DNA from: Arachidicoccus soli
GTDB lineage: Bacteria > Bacteroidota > Bacteroidia > Chitinophagales > Chitinophagaceae
Direction of reading: 5' to 3'
Length of the DNA: 64,000 nt
Assembly (NCBI RefSeq): GCF_003600625.1
Contig: NZ_CP032489.1
Span: forward strand, 2,418,001-2,482,000
Shown here: piece after piece, positions 35,580 through 43,836 of the stretch
Layout: each line of letters opens with the position of its first letter
How positions within the stretch are numbered: position 1 is the stretch's first letter
The notes under the pieces: generated by a model
What the model saw: only the letters and a program-made list of their open reading frames with translations
What the model was told of the DNA's origin: nothing
Databases searched by the model: none
Translations under genes and position numbers: made by a program

Positions 35580-37010
35580 ATGAATAATACCTACACCGAT
35601 TTGGTGAAACAAACTTTCCACTTTCCACAAGAAGGAGTAGATTTAAATGAAAACGGTTATTTAAAATTTAATGGATTAGACTTAAAGCCAATAATTGAAA
35701 AACATGGGACGCCTTTAAAATTAACTTTCCTGCCTAAGATCGGCATCAATATCAATAAGGCCAAAGACTATTTTGAGAAGGCCATGAAAAAGCATAAATA
35801 CGAAGGTGAGTATTATTATTGCTATTGTACAAAAAGTTCCCATTTCTCCTTTATCGTAGAGGAAGCCTTAAAGCATAATATTCACTTAGAGACTTCTTAT
35901 GCTTATGATATTGAAATCATCAATCAACTCTATAAGAAGAAGAAGATAAACAAAGACATTCATATTATTTGCAATGGCTTTAAACAAAAATCATATACTT
36001 CACGAATTTCCAGATTGATCAATTCCGGTTTTAAAAATGTCATTCCGGTACTCGACAATAAAGAAGAACTGCAAATGTATAAACGCAGTATTCGTACCGG
36101 ACAACCTTTTAAATTAGGCATTCGCATTGCAGCTGAAGAAGAACCCACTTTTCCTTTTTATACCTCTCGATTAGGCATTAAAGCAAGAGATATCTTAGAA
36201 TTTTATGTAGATGAGATAGAAGGAAATGAAGATAAGTTTCATTTAAAGATGTTACATATCTTTTTAAATAAAGGAATTAAAGACGATATTTACTATTGGT
36301 CTGAATTAAATAAAAGTATCAATTTATATTGTCAGTTAAAAAAGATCTGCCCCGAATTAGACAGCATCAATATAGGCGGAGGCTTTCCCATAAAACACTC
36401 TCTGGCTTTTGAATACGATTATCAGTTTATGATAAATGAGATCGTAAGCAATATAAAAACTGCCTGCAAGAAAGCCAAAGTACCCATGCCTAATATCTTT
36501 ACAGAATTCGGCAGTTATACGGTAGGCGAAAGCATGGCGCATATTTACAGTGTAATTGGCGAAAAAGAGCAGAATGACCGGGAGACCTGGTATATGATAG
36601 ACTCTTCCTTCATCACGACCCTCCCCGACACCTGGGGCATCGGGGAGAAATTTCTCATGCTGCCCATCAATAAATGGGAGAATGAATATCAAAGGGTGGT
36701 GTTAGGAGGTATTACCTGTGACGGTCATGACTATTACGATTCAGAAGAACATATCAATGAAGTATTTTTACCCAAGATAAAATCACAGGATCCGAAAGAT
36801 GAGGAAAACAAAAAACCACTCTACGTAGGCTTTTTCCATACCGGTGCTTATCAGGATCAGATCAGCGGTTATGGTGGTATCAAACACTGCCTTATCCCCT
36901 CGCCTAAACATGTGATTGTAGAATACGACAAAAACGGAAAGTTGGAAGAATGGGTGTATGCCAAAGAGCAGTCCGCGCAAAGCATGTTGAAAATACTGGG
37001 CTATTTATAA
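35580..37010 (+). CDS. speA: Arginine decarboxylase (PLP fold III, Bacteroidota type)
   Basis: 476 residues; decarboxylates arginine to agmatine, the first step of polyamine synthesis. The alanine-racemase-like barrel has the PLP lysine in YYYCYCTKSSHFSFIVEEAL (about 79-98), a glycine-rich phosphate loop INIGGGFPIKHS, and the C-terminal GITCDGHDYYD segment in which the Cys-Asp pair lies at the dimer active site. It is shorter than the enterobacterial SpeA (about 630 residues), as usual in this phylum. Single gene with its own promoter box and a terminator behind. Confidence 0.85.
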   Translation: MNNTYTDLVKQTFHFPQEGVDLNENGYLKFNGLDLKPIIEKHGTPLKLTFLPKIGININKAKDYFEKAMKKHKYEGEYYYCYCTKSSHFSFIVEEALKHNIHLETSYAYDIEIINQLYKKKKINKDIHIICNGFKQKSYTSRISRLINSGFKNVIPVLDNKEELQMYKRSIRTGQPFKLGIRIAAEEEPTFPFYTSRLGIKARDILEFYVDEIEGNEDKFHLKMLHIFLNKGIKDDIYYWSELNKSINLYCQLKKICPELDSINIGGGFPIKHSLAFEYDYQFMINEIVSNIKTACKKAKVPMPNIFTEFGSYTVGESMAHIYSVIGEKEQNDRETWYMIDSSFITTLPDTWGIGEKFLMLPINKWENEYQRVVLGGITCDGHDYYDSEEHINEVFLPKIKSQDPKDEENKKPLYVGFFHTGAYQDQISGYGGIKHCLIPSPKHVIVEYDKNGKLEEWVYAKEQSAQSMLKILGYL

Positions 37011-37036
37011 AGCAATAAAATTAAGAAATGAATAAT

Positions 37037-37066
37037 AAAAAGGCGGTGAGTAATTGCCGCCTTTTG
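37037..37066 (+). terminator. Rho-independent terminator
   Basis: AAAAGGCGG / CCGCCTTTT stem with loop TGAGTAATTG, 25 bp after speA; the arm ends in a short T run. Confidence 0.85.
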
Positions 37067-37116
37067 CGTATTTTTAAAGTATTCGTACTATATAATATAA
37101 AATATTGACACAGCGC

Positions 37117-38778
37117 ATGAGTGAAGAAAAATCATTAAACTTTATAGAAGAAATCATCGAATCTGACTTAGAGGCAGGTAAATATAAGTCCATACTTACC
37201 CGCTTTCCACCGGAGCCGAACGGGTATTTACATGTGGGGCATGCCAAGAGTATCTGTTTAAATTTTGGTTTGGCCCAGAAATATGGCGGCAAAACAAATC
37301 TCCGTTTTGATGACACCAACCCGGAAAAAGAAGAAACCGAATATGTAGAAAGCATCAAGCAGGATATTGAATGGTTAGGCTTTCAATGGGCCGAGGAATT
37401 ATATACCTCCGATTATTTTGAGCAACTCTATCAATTAGCTGTAAAGCTTATTGAGAAGGGCCTGGCTTATGTAGATGATAGTTCCAGCGAAGAAATAGCC
37501 ATACAAAAAGGGACACCTACCCAGCCTGGTGTTGCCAATACATACCGCAGCAGATCTGTTGCAGAAAACCTGCAGCTCTTTGCAGACATGCGGGCCGGAA
37601 AATATAATGACGGCGAGAAAGTGCTGCGCGCCAAAATAGATTTAGCCGCCCCGAATATGTTAATGCGTGATCCTTTGTTGTACCGTATCAAACGTGCACA
37701 TCATCATCGTACAGGCGATGATTGGTGTATCTATCCGATGTATGATTTTGCACATGGGCAAAGCGATAGTCTTGAAGCAATCACTCATTCCATCTGTACT
37801 TTAGAGTTTGTACCTCATAGACCTTTATATGATTGGTTAATTGCACAATTAGACATATTCCCCTCCCATCAGTACGAGTTTGCACGCCTCAATATGTCGT
37901 ACACGGTGATGAGTAAGCGAAAACTACTGAAGCTGGTCAACGACAATATTGTTTCCGGCTGGGATGATCCAAGAATGCCTACTATTTCCGGTATGCGGCG
38001 TCGTGGTTATACGCCCAAAGCCATCCGTGATTTCTGCGAAAGAATCGGGGTAGCCAAAAGGGATAATTTAATCGATCTCAGTTTGCTTGAGTTTTTTGTA
38101 CGGGAAGATCTGAATAAAAAAGCCGACAGAAGGATGGTCGTATTTGACCCCTTAAAAGTGGTCATCACCAATTACGCGGATGGACAGCTTGAAAACTTAA
38201 GTGCAGAAAATAATCCGGAAGATGCAGATTCCGGCACAAGAAATATCCCCTTCACAAAAGAGATTTATATTGAGAGAGATGATTTCATGGAAAATCCTCC
38301 GAAGAAATATTTCCGCCTGGCTCCCGGTCAGATGGTAAGATTGAAATATGCCTATATTATACGCTGCGACGAAGTTGTAAAAGACGAAGCAGGTAATATA
38401 ACAGAAGTACATTGCAGTTATCTACCTGAAAGTAAAAGTGGCGACGATAGTTCCGGTATCAAGGTAAAAGGGACCTTGCATTGGGTAAGTATTGCAGAAG
38501 CAAAGCATATAGAAATTCGTTTGTATGACCGTCTCTTTACTGCAGAAGACATGGATGACACAGAGGGAGAATATACCGATTATTTAAACGAGCACTCACT
38601 ACAAGTCATTCAAAAAGCCTATGCAGAACCGGCTTTGTTAGATGCAACGCAACAAACTCCCTACCAATTTTTACGCAAAGGTTATTTTATATTAGACAAA
38701 AACTCATCGCCAGACCATATCATCTTCAATAGAACTGTTGGGCTCAAAGATAGTTGGGCAAAAGAAATGAAAAAATAA
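37117..38778 (+). CDS. glnS: Glutaminyl-tRNA synthetase
   Basis: 553 residues from ATG 37117 (a TTG four codons earlier is possible). It charges tRNA(Gln) with glutamine. Class I signatures: PPEPNGYLHVGHAKSICLNF (HIGH motif, about 31-50) and YTVMSKRKLLKLV (KMSKS equivalent). The C-terminal anticodon-binding beta-barrels have normal length. Presence of GlnRS shows that this organism can make Gln-tRNA directly. The gene lies 50 bp after the speA terminator; no operon partner. Confidence 0.95.
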   Translation: MSEEKSLNFIEEIIESDLEAGKYKSILTRFPPEPNGYLHVGHAKSICLNFGLAQKYGGKTNLRFDDTNPEKEETEYVESIKQDIEWLGFQWAEELYTSDYFEQLYQLAVKLIEKGLAYVDDSSSEEIAIQKGTPTQPGVANTYRSRSVAENLQLFADMRAGKYNDGEKVLRAKIDLAAPNMLMRDPLLYRIKRAHHHRTGDDWCIYPMYDFAHGQSDSLEAITHSICTLEFVPHRPLYDWLIAQLDIFPSHQYEFARLNMSYTVMSKRKLLKLVNDNIVSGWDDPRMPTISGMRRRGYTPKAIRDFCERIGVAKRDNLIDLSLLEFFVREDLNKKADRRMVVFDPLKVVITNYADGQLENLSAENNPEDADSGTRNIPFTKEIYIERDDFMENPPKKYFRLAPGQMVRLKYAYIIRCDEVVKDEAGNITEVHCSYLPESKSGDDSSGIKVKGTLHWVSIAEAKHIEIRLYDRLFTAEDMDDTEGEYTDYLNEHSLQVIQKAYAEPALLDATQQTPYQFLRKGYFILDKNSSPDHIIFNRTVGLKDSWAKEMKK

Positions 38779-38835
38779 TTTAGACAAATGACGAAAAAAA
38801 AGTGACAACAGACGAAAGGTTGTGTATTTGGGAAA

Positions 38836-39294
38836 ATGAAAGATACAAATTATAAACCCCAAAAAGAGTCCCAAATGACCGTAAACGAAGCAGCAGCCGT
38901 TGATGGTCAACTAGAAGAAGAGAATATTTATTCTATCATCCAGCTCGTAAAGGAAGGAATAAGGTTTCATGTCTTTAAATTAATTATGGAGCAAAGCCCA
39001 TATAGCATAACCGAATGGTCTAATTTTTTACATTTATCCGAACGCACCATGCTGCGGTACAAAAATGAAAACAAATCCTTTGATCCAATATATTCCGAGA
39101 AAATAATGGAAATAAGTTTATTGCAGAATTATGGTAAGAAAGTTTTTGGCAGCGAAGAAAATTTCAATGTATGGCTACATTCTACCAATATAGCTTTAGG
39201 CGGCATCACCCCCAAAGATTTATTGGACAATAGTTTTGGCATACGCCTTCTCAAAGATGAGCTTACACGTATTGCGCATGGAATATTAGCCTAA
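38836..39294 (+). CDS. Antitoxin of Xre/MbcA/ParS type (DUF2384)
   Basis: 152 residues. The middle is a helix-turn-helix-like region (ITEWSNFLHLSERTMLRYKN), and the C-terminal 50 residues are the toxin-binding domain: YGKKVFGSEENFNVWLHSTN, then ALGGITPKDLLDNSFGIRLL. It is the partner of RES-domain toxins, which degrade NAD+. Its stop TAA overlaps the toxin ATG (TAATG), so they are translationally coupled. The antitoxin is intact whereas the toxin is split by an IS605-type element; the antitoxin is therefore probably without an active partner here. Confidence 0.9.
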   Translation: MKDTNYKPQKESQMTVNEAAAVDGQLEEENIYSIIQLVKEGIRFHVFKLIMEQSPYSITEWSNFLHLSERTMLRYKNENKSFDPIYSEKIMEISLLQNYGKKVFGSEENFNVWLHSTNIALGGITPKDLLDNSFGIRLLKDELTRIAHGILA

Positions 39295-39484
39295 TGACAG
39301 TTTACCGACTTTGTAAAGAGTTATACAAAAATGACCTCTCCGAACGAGGTGCAGAAATTGCCGGAGGCAGGTGGAACAGCAAAGGGATTGCAGTTTTATA
39401 TGATGGAGCGTAAAACCCGTCCATCGTTTACGTGGATGGGATGTAAGCGACACTCCGTTACACTTACATAATGATTGAAAATGA

Positions 39485-39895
39485 TTAACCTTGTGAAAGG
39501 ATGTATTGCCTGACTGTTTCAGGTGATGCTTCACCAATGGAACAAACGAAATAGCCATCCGACCAAAGTAATTTCTGATACCAATATTGCTTACGGAGTA
39601 TTTTGCCATGCAGCAACCACAACTGACGAGTGCTTTCCTGCTTTAACCTGCGAACAATTTGCACAATAGACAGGCGAGGAATGTAGCGAATAAGGAAATG
39701 TACATGGTCTGTATCTGTCTCCATCACTTCAATTTCAAAATCTGAATTTTCAGCGATAGAGAGAAAGATACGCTTAACATCATCATTAAGCTGACCGACA
39801 AGCATTGCCTTACGGTACTTACAAACAAAAATGAGATGGCATTTTAAGTAGTGCTTTGAACGATTGGTGGACTGGTAGTTAGATTTTTGAGACAT
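39485..39895 (-). CDS. tnpA: IS200/IS605 HUH transposase TnpA
   Basis: 136 residues, the standard size. A Y1 transposase that cuts and rejoins single-stranded ends. The metal-binding histidine motif is in TDTDHVHFLIRYIP and the nucleophilic tyrosine in the C-terminal helix PETVRQYILSQG; the start has the typical HYLKCHLIFVCKYRKAMLVG. All catalytic parts look intact, so the element is probably mobile. Divergent from tnpB, as in IS605. Confidence 0.95.
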   Translation of the reverse strand: MSQKSNYQSTNRSKHYLKCHLIFVCKYRKAMLVGQLNDDVKRIFLSIAENSDFEIEVMETDTDHVHFLIRYIPRLSIVQIVRRLKQESTRQLWLLHGKILRKQYWYQKLLWSDGYFVCSIGEASPETVRQYILSQG

Positions 39896-39991
39896 AGTAG
39901 CGTAGTTTTTGTAAATCCCTTTTTACCTGAATAGGGAAGGGTTTACAAAAACGTAGCGGGTTTTGTAAGAAAAATCATTACCTTTACATCA

Positions 39992-41125
39992 ATGCTCAAA
40001 GCCTACAAATATTGCCTCCTGCCTACCGAAGAACAAAAGCAACAACTGGCTAAGTTCTTTGGTAGCTGTCGTTTTGTTTTCAATCTTGGACTGGAAACAA
40101 AAATGCAAGCATGGACTACCGCACGTAAGCATTTAACCTGTATAGACCTTGCGAACCAGATGAAGGAACTGAAAGACACCGAAGCAACATGGTTGCAGGA
40201 GTGCCCTTCACAAACGCTTCAAATGAGTTTGAGAAACTTAGACAATGCCTACACCCAATTCTTTAAAGGTGGCGGCTTCCCTAAGTTTAAATCAAAGCAT
40301 CGCAAACAATCCATACAGTTTCCGCAAGGTGTGAAAACAGACTTTGAGAACAGTATCATCTTCCTCCCGAAGCTGAAAAATGTAACCTGTATTTTTCATC
40401 GCCAATTTAAAGGCGAGATTAAAACAGTAACCGTTTCCAGGACTTCAACAGGCAAATACTTCGTAAGCATACTGGTTGAGAACCAAAAGCAGTTGCCGAA
40501 GAAAAAACCTGTAATGCAGAAAACAACCGTTGGAATAGATATGGGCGTGAAAACTTTTGCTACCCTTTCAGACGGAACAACCTTTGACAATCCAAAGCAT
40601 CTAAGAAATAATCTTAGAAGGCTTCGGGTAGAACAAAGAAAGTTGAGCCGTAGATTTAAAAGGGGTGCGAAGGAGCAAAGCAAAAACTTCCTGAAACAAA
40701 AACTGGTAGTTGCTAAACTTCACGAACACATCAAAAACCAACGTGAGGACTACTTACACAAAGCAAGTACGCACATCATTCGTTCTTACAACAGCATTTG
40801 CCTTGAAGATTTAAACATCAAAGGCATGATGCAAAACGAAAAAATTGCCCTTGCTATTGGTGAAGTAGGATGGCACAAATTCAAAACGATGCTGGAATAC
40901 AAAGCCGAATGGTACGGAAAGAATATCCTGTACATCGGCAGGTTTCAACCATCGTCCAAATTGTGTTCACATTGCGGACATATTTTCAAAGAACTAAGTT
41001 TGAAGGACAGGTCTTGGACTTGTCAATCATGCGGCACTCATCACGAAAGAGATGAAAATGCCGCTTTGAATATTAAAACATTCGGGCTTCGGATAAAGCC
41101 TTCAACCGTTAACGTGAGCCATTAG
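39992..41125 (+). CDS. tnpB: RNA-guided endonuclease TnpB
   Basis: 377 residues. TnpB uses an RNA copied from the element's right end (omega RNA) to cut DNA next to a short TAM, helping keep the element at its site. RuvC acids are present: Asp in VGIDMGVKTFATLSDG (about 183), Glu in NSICLEDLNIKG (about 270) and Asp in HHERDENAALNI (about 352). The zinc ribbon is CSHCGHIFK with CQSCGTHHE. The N-terminal helix-turn-helix part (MLKAYKYCLLPTEEQKQQLA) is complete. It is therefore a probable active enzyme, in contrast to many decayed TnpB copies. Confidence 0.94.
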   Translation: MLKAYKYCLLPTEEQKQQLAKFFGSCRFVFNLGLETKMQAWTTARKHLTCIDLANQMKELKDTEATWLQECPSQTLQMSLRNLDNAYTQFFKGGGFPKFKSKHRKQSIQFPQGVKTDFENSIIFLPKLKNVTCIFHRQFKGEIKTVTVSRTSTGKYFVSILVENQKQLPKKKPVMQKTTVGIDMGVKTFATLSDGTTFDNPKHLRNNLRRLRVEQRKLSRRFKRGAKEQSKNFLKQKLVVAKLHEHIKNQREDYLHKASTHIIRSYNSICLEDLNIKGMMQNEKIALAIGEVGWHKFKTMLEYKAEWYGKNILYIGRFQPSSKLCSHCGHIFKELSLKDRSWTCQSCGTHHERDENAALNIKTFGLRIKPSTVNVSH

Positions 41126-41183
41126 GCTGTGCGTATGGGTTGAGAAGCCCACTCATCGCTTTGCGTGAATGGGTAGTTCACAT
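41040..41183 (+). ncRNA. Probable omega RNA of TnpB
   Basis: Position by analogy: in IS605 elements the guide RNA covers the 3' end of tnpB and the right end, whose hairpin lies at 41148-41173. The guide would begin at the border, about 41184 (ACCGGCGATTCGCGCGCCTT), which is the RES toxin sequence. The 5' limit is not determined. Confidence 0.45.
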
Positions 41184-41589
41184 ACCGGCGATTCGCGCGC
41201 CTTATGTACTACAGAGATAGCGGTACATACACCTTTAGGTATTTTACCCAATGATTATTATTTAATTTCCATAAAAATTCCGGAGCAAATTGCCATTAAA
41301 GAGTTGAATCCATTAGACTATCCCAAGAACTGGCGAGCAATCCCATTTAATAATACCGCACAAGAGATAGGAGATAAGTTTGTCAAAGAGAACAAATATC
41401 TGCTACTCAAAGTACCTTCTGTAGTGGTTTCCGGTGATTTTAATTATCTCATTAATCCTTTGCATAAAGACTTCAAGAAAGTTGCCATTCAAAAAATAGA
41501 AAGGTTTGTTTTTGATAAACGTTTGTTCAAATAATCGCTTCGTAGAAACTCCATTTGGAAGATGGTAAAGAATAGGCTGAAAACCTTGC

Positions 41590-41597
41590 TATATTTG
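41590..41597 (+). promoter_or_regulatory. -7 box TATATTTG before rpsA
   Basis: Perfect TAnnTTTG match 51 bp upstream of the rpsA ATG. Confidence 0.5.
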
Positions 41598-41647
41598 AAA
41601 AAAGTATTAGTTTTGCAGTCCCGAATTAAAACCCTCGGGATTTTTTT

Positions 41648-43531
41648 ATGAGCGAAAACAATATTGTTAATCAAAACGCTGAACAGGAAGAAGTGGCAAC
41701 AGTAGAGACTGCGCCCGCAACAGCGACAACAAATGCACCTGAGATTGAAACTGCGCATGATGATTTTGACTGGTCTATCGACAAGCGCAATGTAGCCCAA
41801 TATTCTTCAGAAGAAATGGAGAAATACGGCAAAGTGTACGAAGATACTTTTGTACAAATTGAAGATGGAGAATTGATCAACGGAACCATCGTAGGTCTTA
41901 CAAAGACCGATGCCGTTATCAACATTGGTTTTAAAAGCGACGGACTTATTTCTTTAAACGAATTCCGCGATTTACCGGGTTTGGCTATCGGCGACGAAGT
42001 AGAAGTAATGGTTGTAGATAAGGAAGACCGCCAAGGTAACCTTAACCTTAGCCGTAAATCTGCCCGCACATTCCGTGCTTGGGAACGTATTGTAGAAGTA
42101 CACAAAACCGGTGAAATTGTTACAGGTCTTGTTACCAGCAAAACTAAAGGCGGTTTGATCGTAGATGTTTTTGGAATGGAAACATTCTTACCTGGTTCAC
42201 AAATCGATGTAAAACCGGTAACAGATTACGATCAGTTTGTCGGTAAAACAATGGAGTTTAAAGTAGTGAAAGTTAATGAAACTATTAAAAACGCCGTTGT
42301 ATCACACAAAGCATTAATCGAAAGTGATATTGAAGCACAACGTGCGCAAATCATCAGCCAATTAGAAAAAGGACAAGTGTTAGAAGGAACTGTGAAAAAC
42401 ATTACAGACTTTGGCGCATTTATGGACTTAGGTGGTTTAGATGGTTTGTTATACATAACAGATATTTCTTGGGGTAGAATTTCACATCCATCTGAGGTGT
42501 TGAAATTAGATCAGAAGATACAAGTTGTTGTTTTAGATTTTGATGATGACAAACGTCGTATCAGCTTAGGTTTGAAACAATTGACACCACATCCTTGGGA
42601 TGTATTGCCGGAAGTTATTACAGAAGGCGCAGTTGTAAAAGGTAAAGTCGTAAACATTGAAGACTACGGTGCATTTCTTGAAATTCAACCGGGCGTAGAA
42701 GGTTTGGTACACGTAAGTGAAATTACTTGGGCTAACACGCCTATCAATGCAAAAGAGTTCTTTAAATTAAATGACGAATACGAAGCTAAGGTAGTAACAT
42801 TGGACAAAGATGCGCGTAAGATGAGTCTTTCTATCAAACAGTTGACAGAAGATCCATGGGACAGCATTGAAAATAAGTTCCCAGAAAACAGCAAGCATAA
42901 AGGCCTGGTGAAAAACATTACTCCTTATGGCGTATTTGTTGAGTTAGAAGCAGGCATTGGCGGTATGATTCACATTAGTGATTTAAGCTGGCTAAAACGC
43001 TTCAACCACCCATCTGAATATGTAAAAGTTGGAGATGAAATAGATACGGTAATCTTGTCTATCGACAAAGAAAACCGTAAACTACAATTAGGTCACAAAC
43101 AATTGGAAGAAGATCCTTGGAATGCTTTAGAAGATACTTTCGCAGTAGGGACTAAACACGAAGCGACTGTAACCCGTAAAGATGACAAAGGCGCTTTGGT
43201 ACAATTGCCTTATGGCTTAGAAGGATTCGTTCCAAGCCGCCACCTTGCAAAAGAAGATGGCACCAGCATTCAAGCTGATGAAACTGCAGAATTTGTAGTG
43301 ATAGAATTCGACAGAAACGAAAAACGCATTGTTCTTAGCCATACACGTGTATGGGAACAAGCAGCTGTTGAAGAAAAAGAAGCAGTAAAAAAAGAAGCTA
43401 AAGCAGAAGCTGAAACAACTAAAAAAGCCGTTAAAGCGATACAAAGCAAAGTAGAAAAAACTACTTTAGGCGATTTAGGTGCATTGGCAGATATTAAAGC
43501 TAAATTGCAATCTGAAGAAGGCGAGAAATAA
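41648..43531 (+). CDS. rpsA: 30S ribosomal protein S1
   Basis: 627 residues; binds mRNA and helps initiation on the small subunit. Six S1 domains can be followed, with repeated GxVxxIxxYGAFVE/MDL-like and GxxGLxHxSxxSW-like blocks (for example ITDFGAFMDLGGLDGLLYIT and ITPYGVFVELEAGIGGMIHI). The N-terminal 50 residues are acidic and the last 50 are lysine/glutamate/alanine-rich, both typical in this phylum. Codon use is strongly biased toward a few codons, as expected of a highly expressed gene. Single gene with promoter box and strong terminator. Confidence 0.96.
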   Translation: MSENNIVNQNAEQEEVATVETAPATATTNAPEIETAHDDFDWSIDKRNVAQYSSEEMEKYGKVYEDTFVQIEDGELINGTIVGLTKTDAVINIGFKSDGLISLNEFRDLPGLAIGDEVEVMVVDKEDRQGNLNLSRKSARTFRAWERIVEVHKTGEIVTGLVTSKTKGGLIVDVFGMETFLPGSQIDVKPVTDYDQFVGKTMEFKVVKVNETIKNAVVSHKALIESDIEAQRAQIISQLEKGQVLEGTVKNITDFGAFMDLGGLDGLLYITDISWGRISHPSEVLKLDQKIQVVVLDFDDDKRRISLGLKQLTPHPWDVLPEVITEGAVVKGKVVNIEDYGAFLEIQPGVEGLVHVSEITWANTPINAKEFFKLNDEYEAKVVTLDKDARKMSLSIKQLTEDPWDSIENKFPENSKHKGLVKNITPYGVFVELEAGIGGMIHISDLSWLKRFNHPSEYVKVGDEIDTVILSIDKENRKLQLGHKQLEEDPWNALEDTFAVGTKHEATVTRKDDKGALVQLPYGLEGFVPSRHLAKEDGTSIQADETAEFVVIEFDRNEKRIVLSHTRVWEQAAVEEKEAVKKEAKAEAETTKKAVKAIQSKVEKTTLGDLGALADIKAKLQSEEGEK

Positions 43532-43550
43532 TTAGCTTTCAACTTAATAT

Positions 43551-43588
43551 TAAATACCCCGTTCATCCAATGAGCGGGGTATTTTTTT
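43551..43588 (+). terminator. Rho-independent terminator
   Basis: AAATACCCCGTTCAT / ATGAGCGGGGTATTT stem (one G-U pair) with a three-base loop and seven T. Ends rpsA. Confidence 0.92.
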
Positions 43589-43836
43589 AAAGGTAGAGCA
43601 AGGGCGAATTTGGCAATAATATCCAGTATGTGTTAAACAATTAAGGCTTGTGGAGCCAAGAGTAATTATGCTATTGCATTCTTGCTTAGAGCTATGCTTC
43701 TATTATTATGTGGCTTGGAAGCAGTTTCCATTTGAATTTATTCTTTCCTATTCCAATAAAGAAAAACAACTATATAAGATGTGATAAATGAACAGTTCAA
43801 CCTTTTTGCAAGTAATTTATCATAGGTTTAATAACA

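Larger units (their letters stand above)
39402..41183. mobile_element. Complete IS605-type element (tnpA and tnpB divergent)
   Basis: About 1.78 kb, borders deduced from the continuity of the RES toxin; two or three bases are ambiguous because AT is shared at both sides. Left-end hairpin at 39416-39440 (CCCGTCCA / TGGATGGG type) and right-end hairpin at 41148-41173 (CCCACTCA / TGAATGGG type), as expected for single-strand transposition by HUH enzymes. No target duplication, as is normal for the family. Left flank TTTTATAT would contain the insertion/TAM motif. Confidence 0.9.
39294..41534 (+). pseudogene. RES-domain toxin split by IS605-type element
   Basis: N-terminal part 39294-39401 (36 codons: MTVYRLCKELYKNDLSERGA, then AGGRWNSKGIAVLY) and C-terminal part 41184-41534 (TGDSRALCTTEIAVHTPLG to the TAA). 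Joined, they give a 152-residue RES toxin with the conserved Arg (GGRWN), Tyr (VLY), the following Ser, and Glu (TEIAVH). The break falls between Y36 and T37. RES toxins consume NAD+ and stop growth; the insertion should inactivate this one. Exact excision of the element would restore the gene. Confidence 0.9.
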
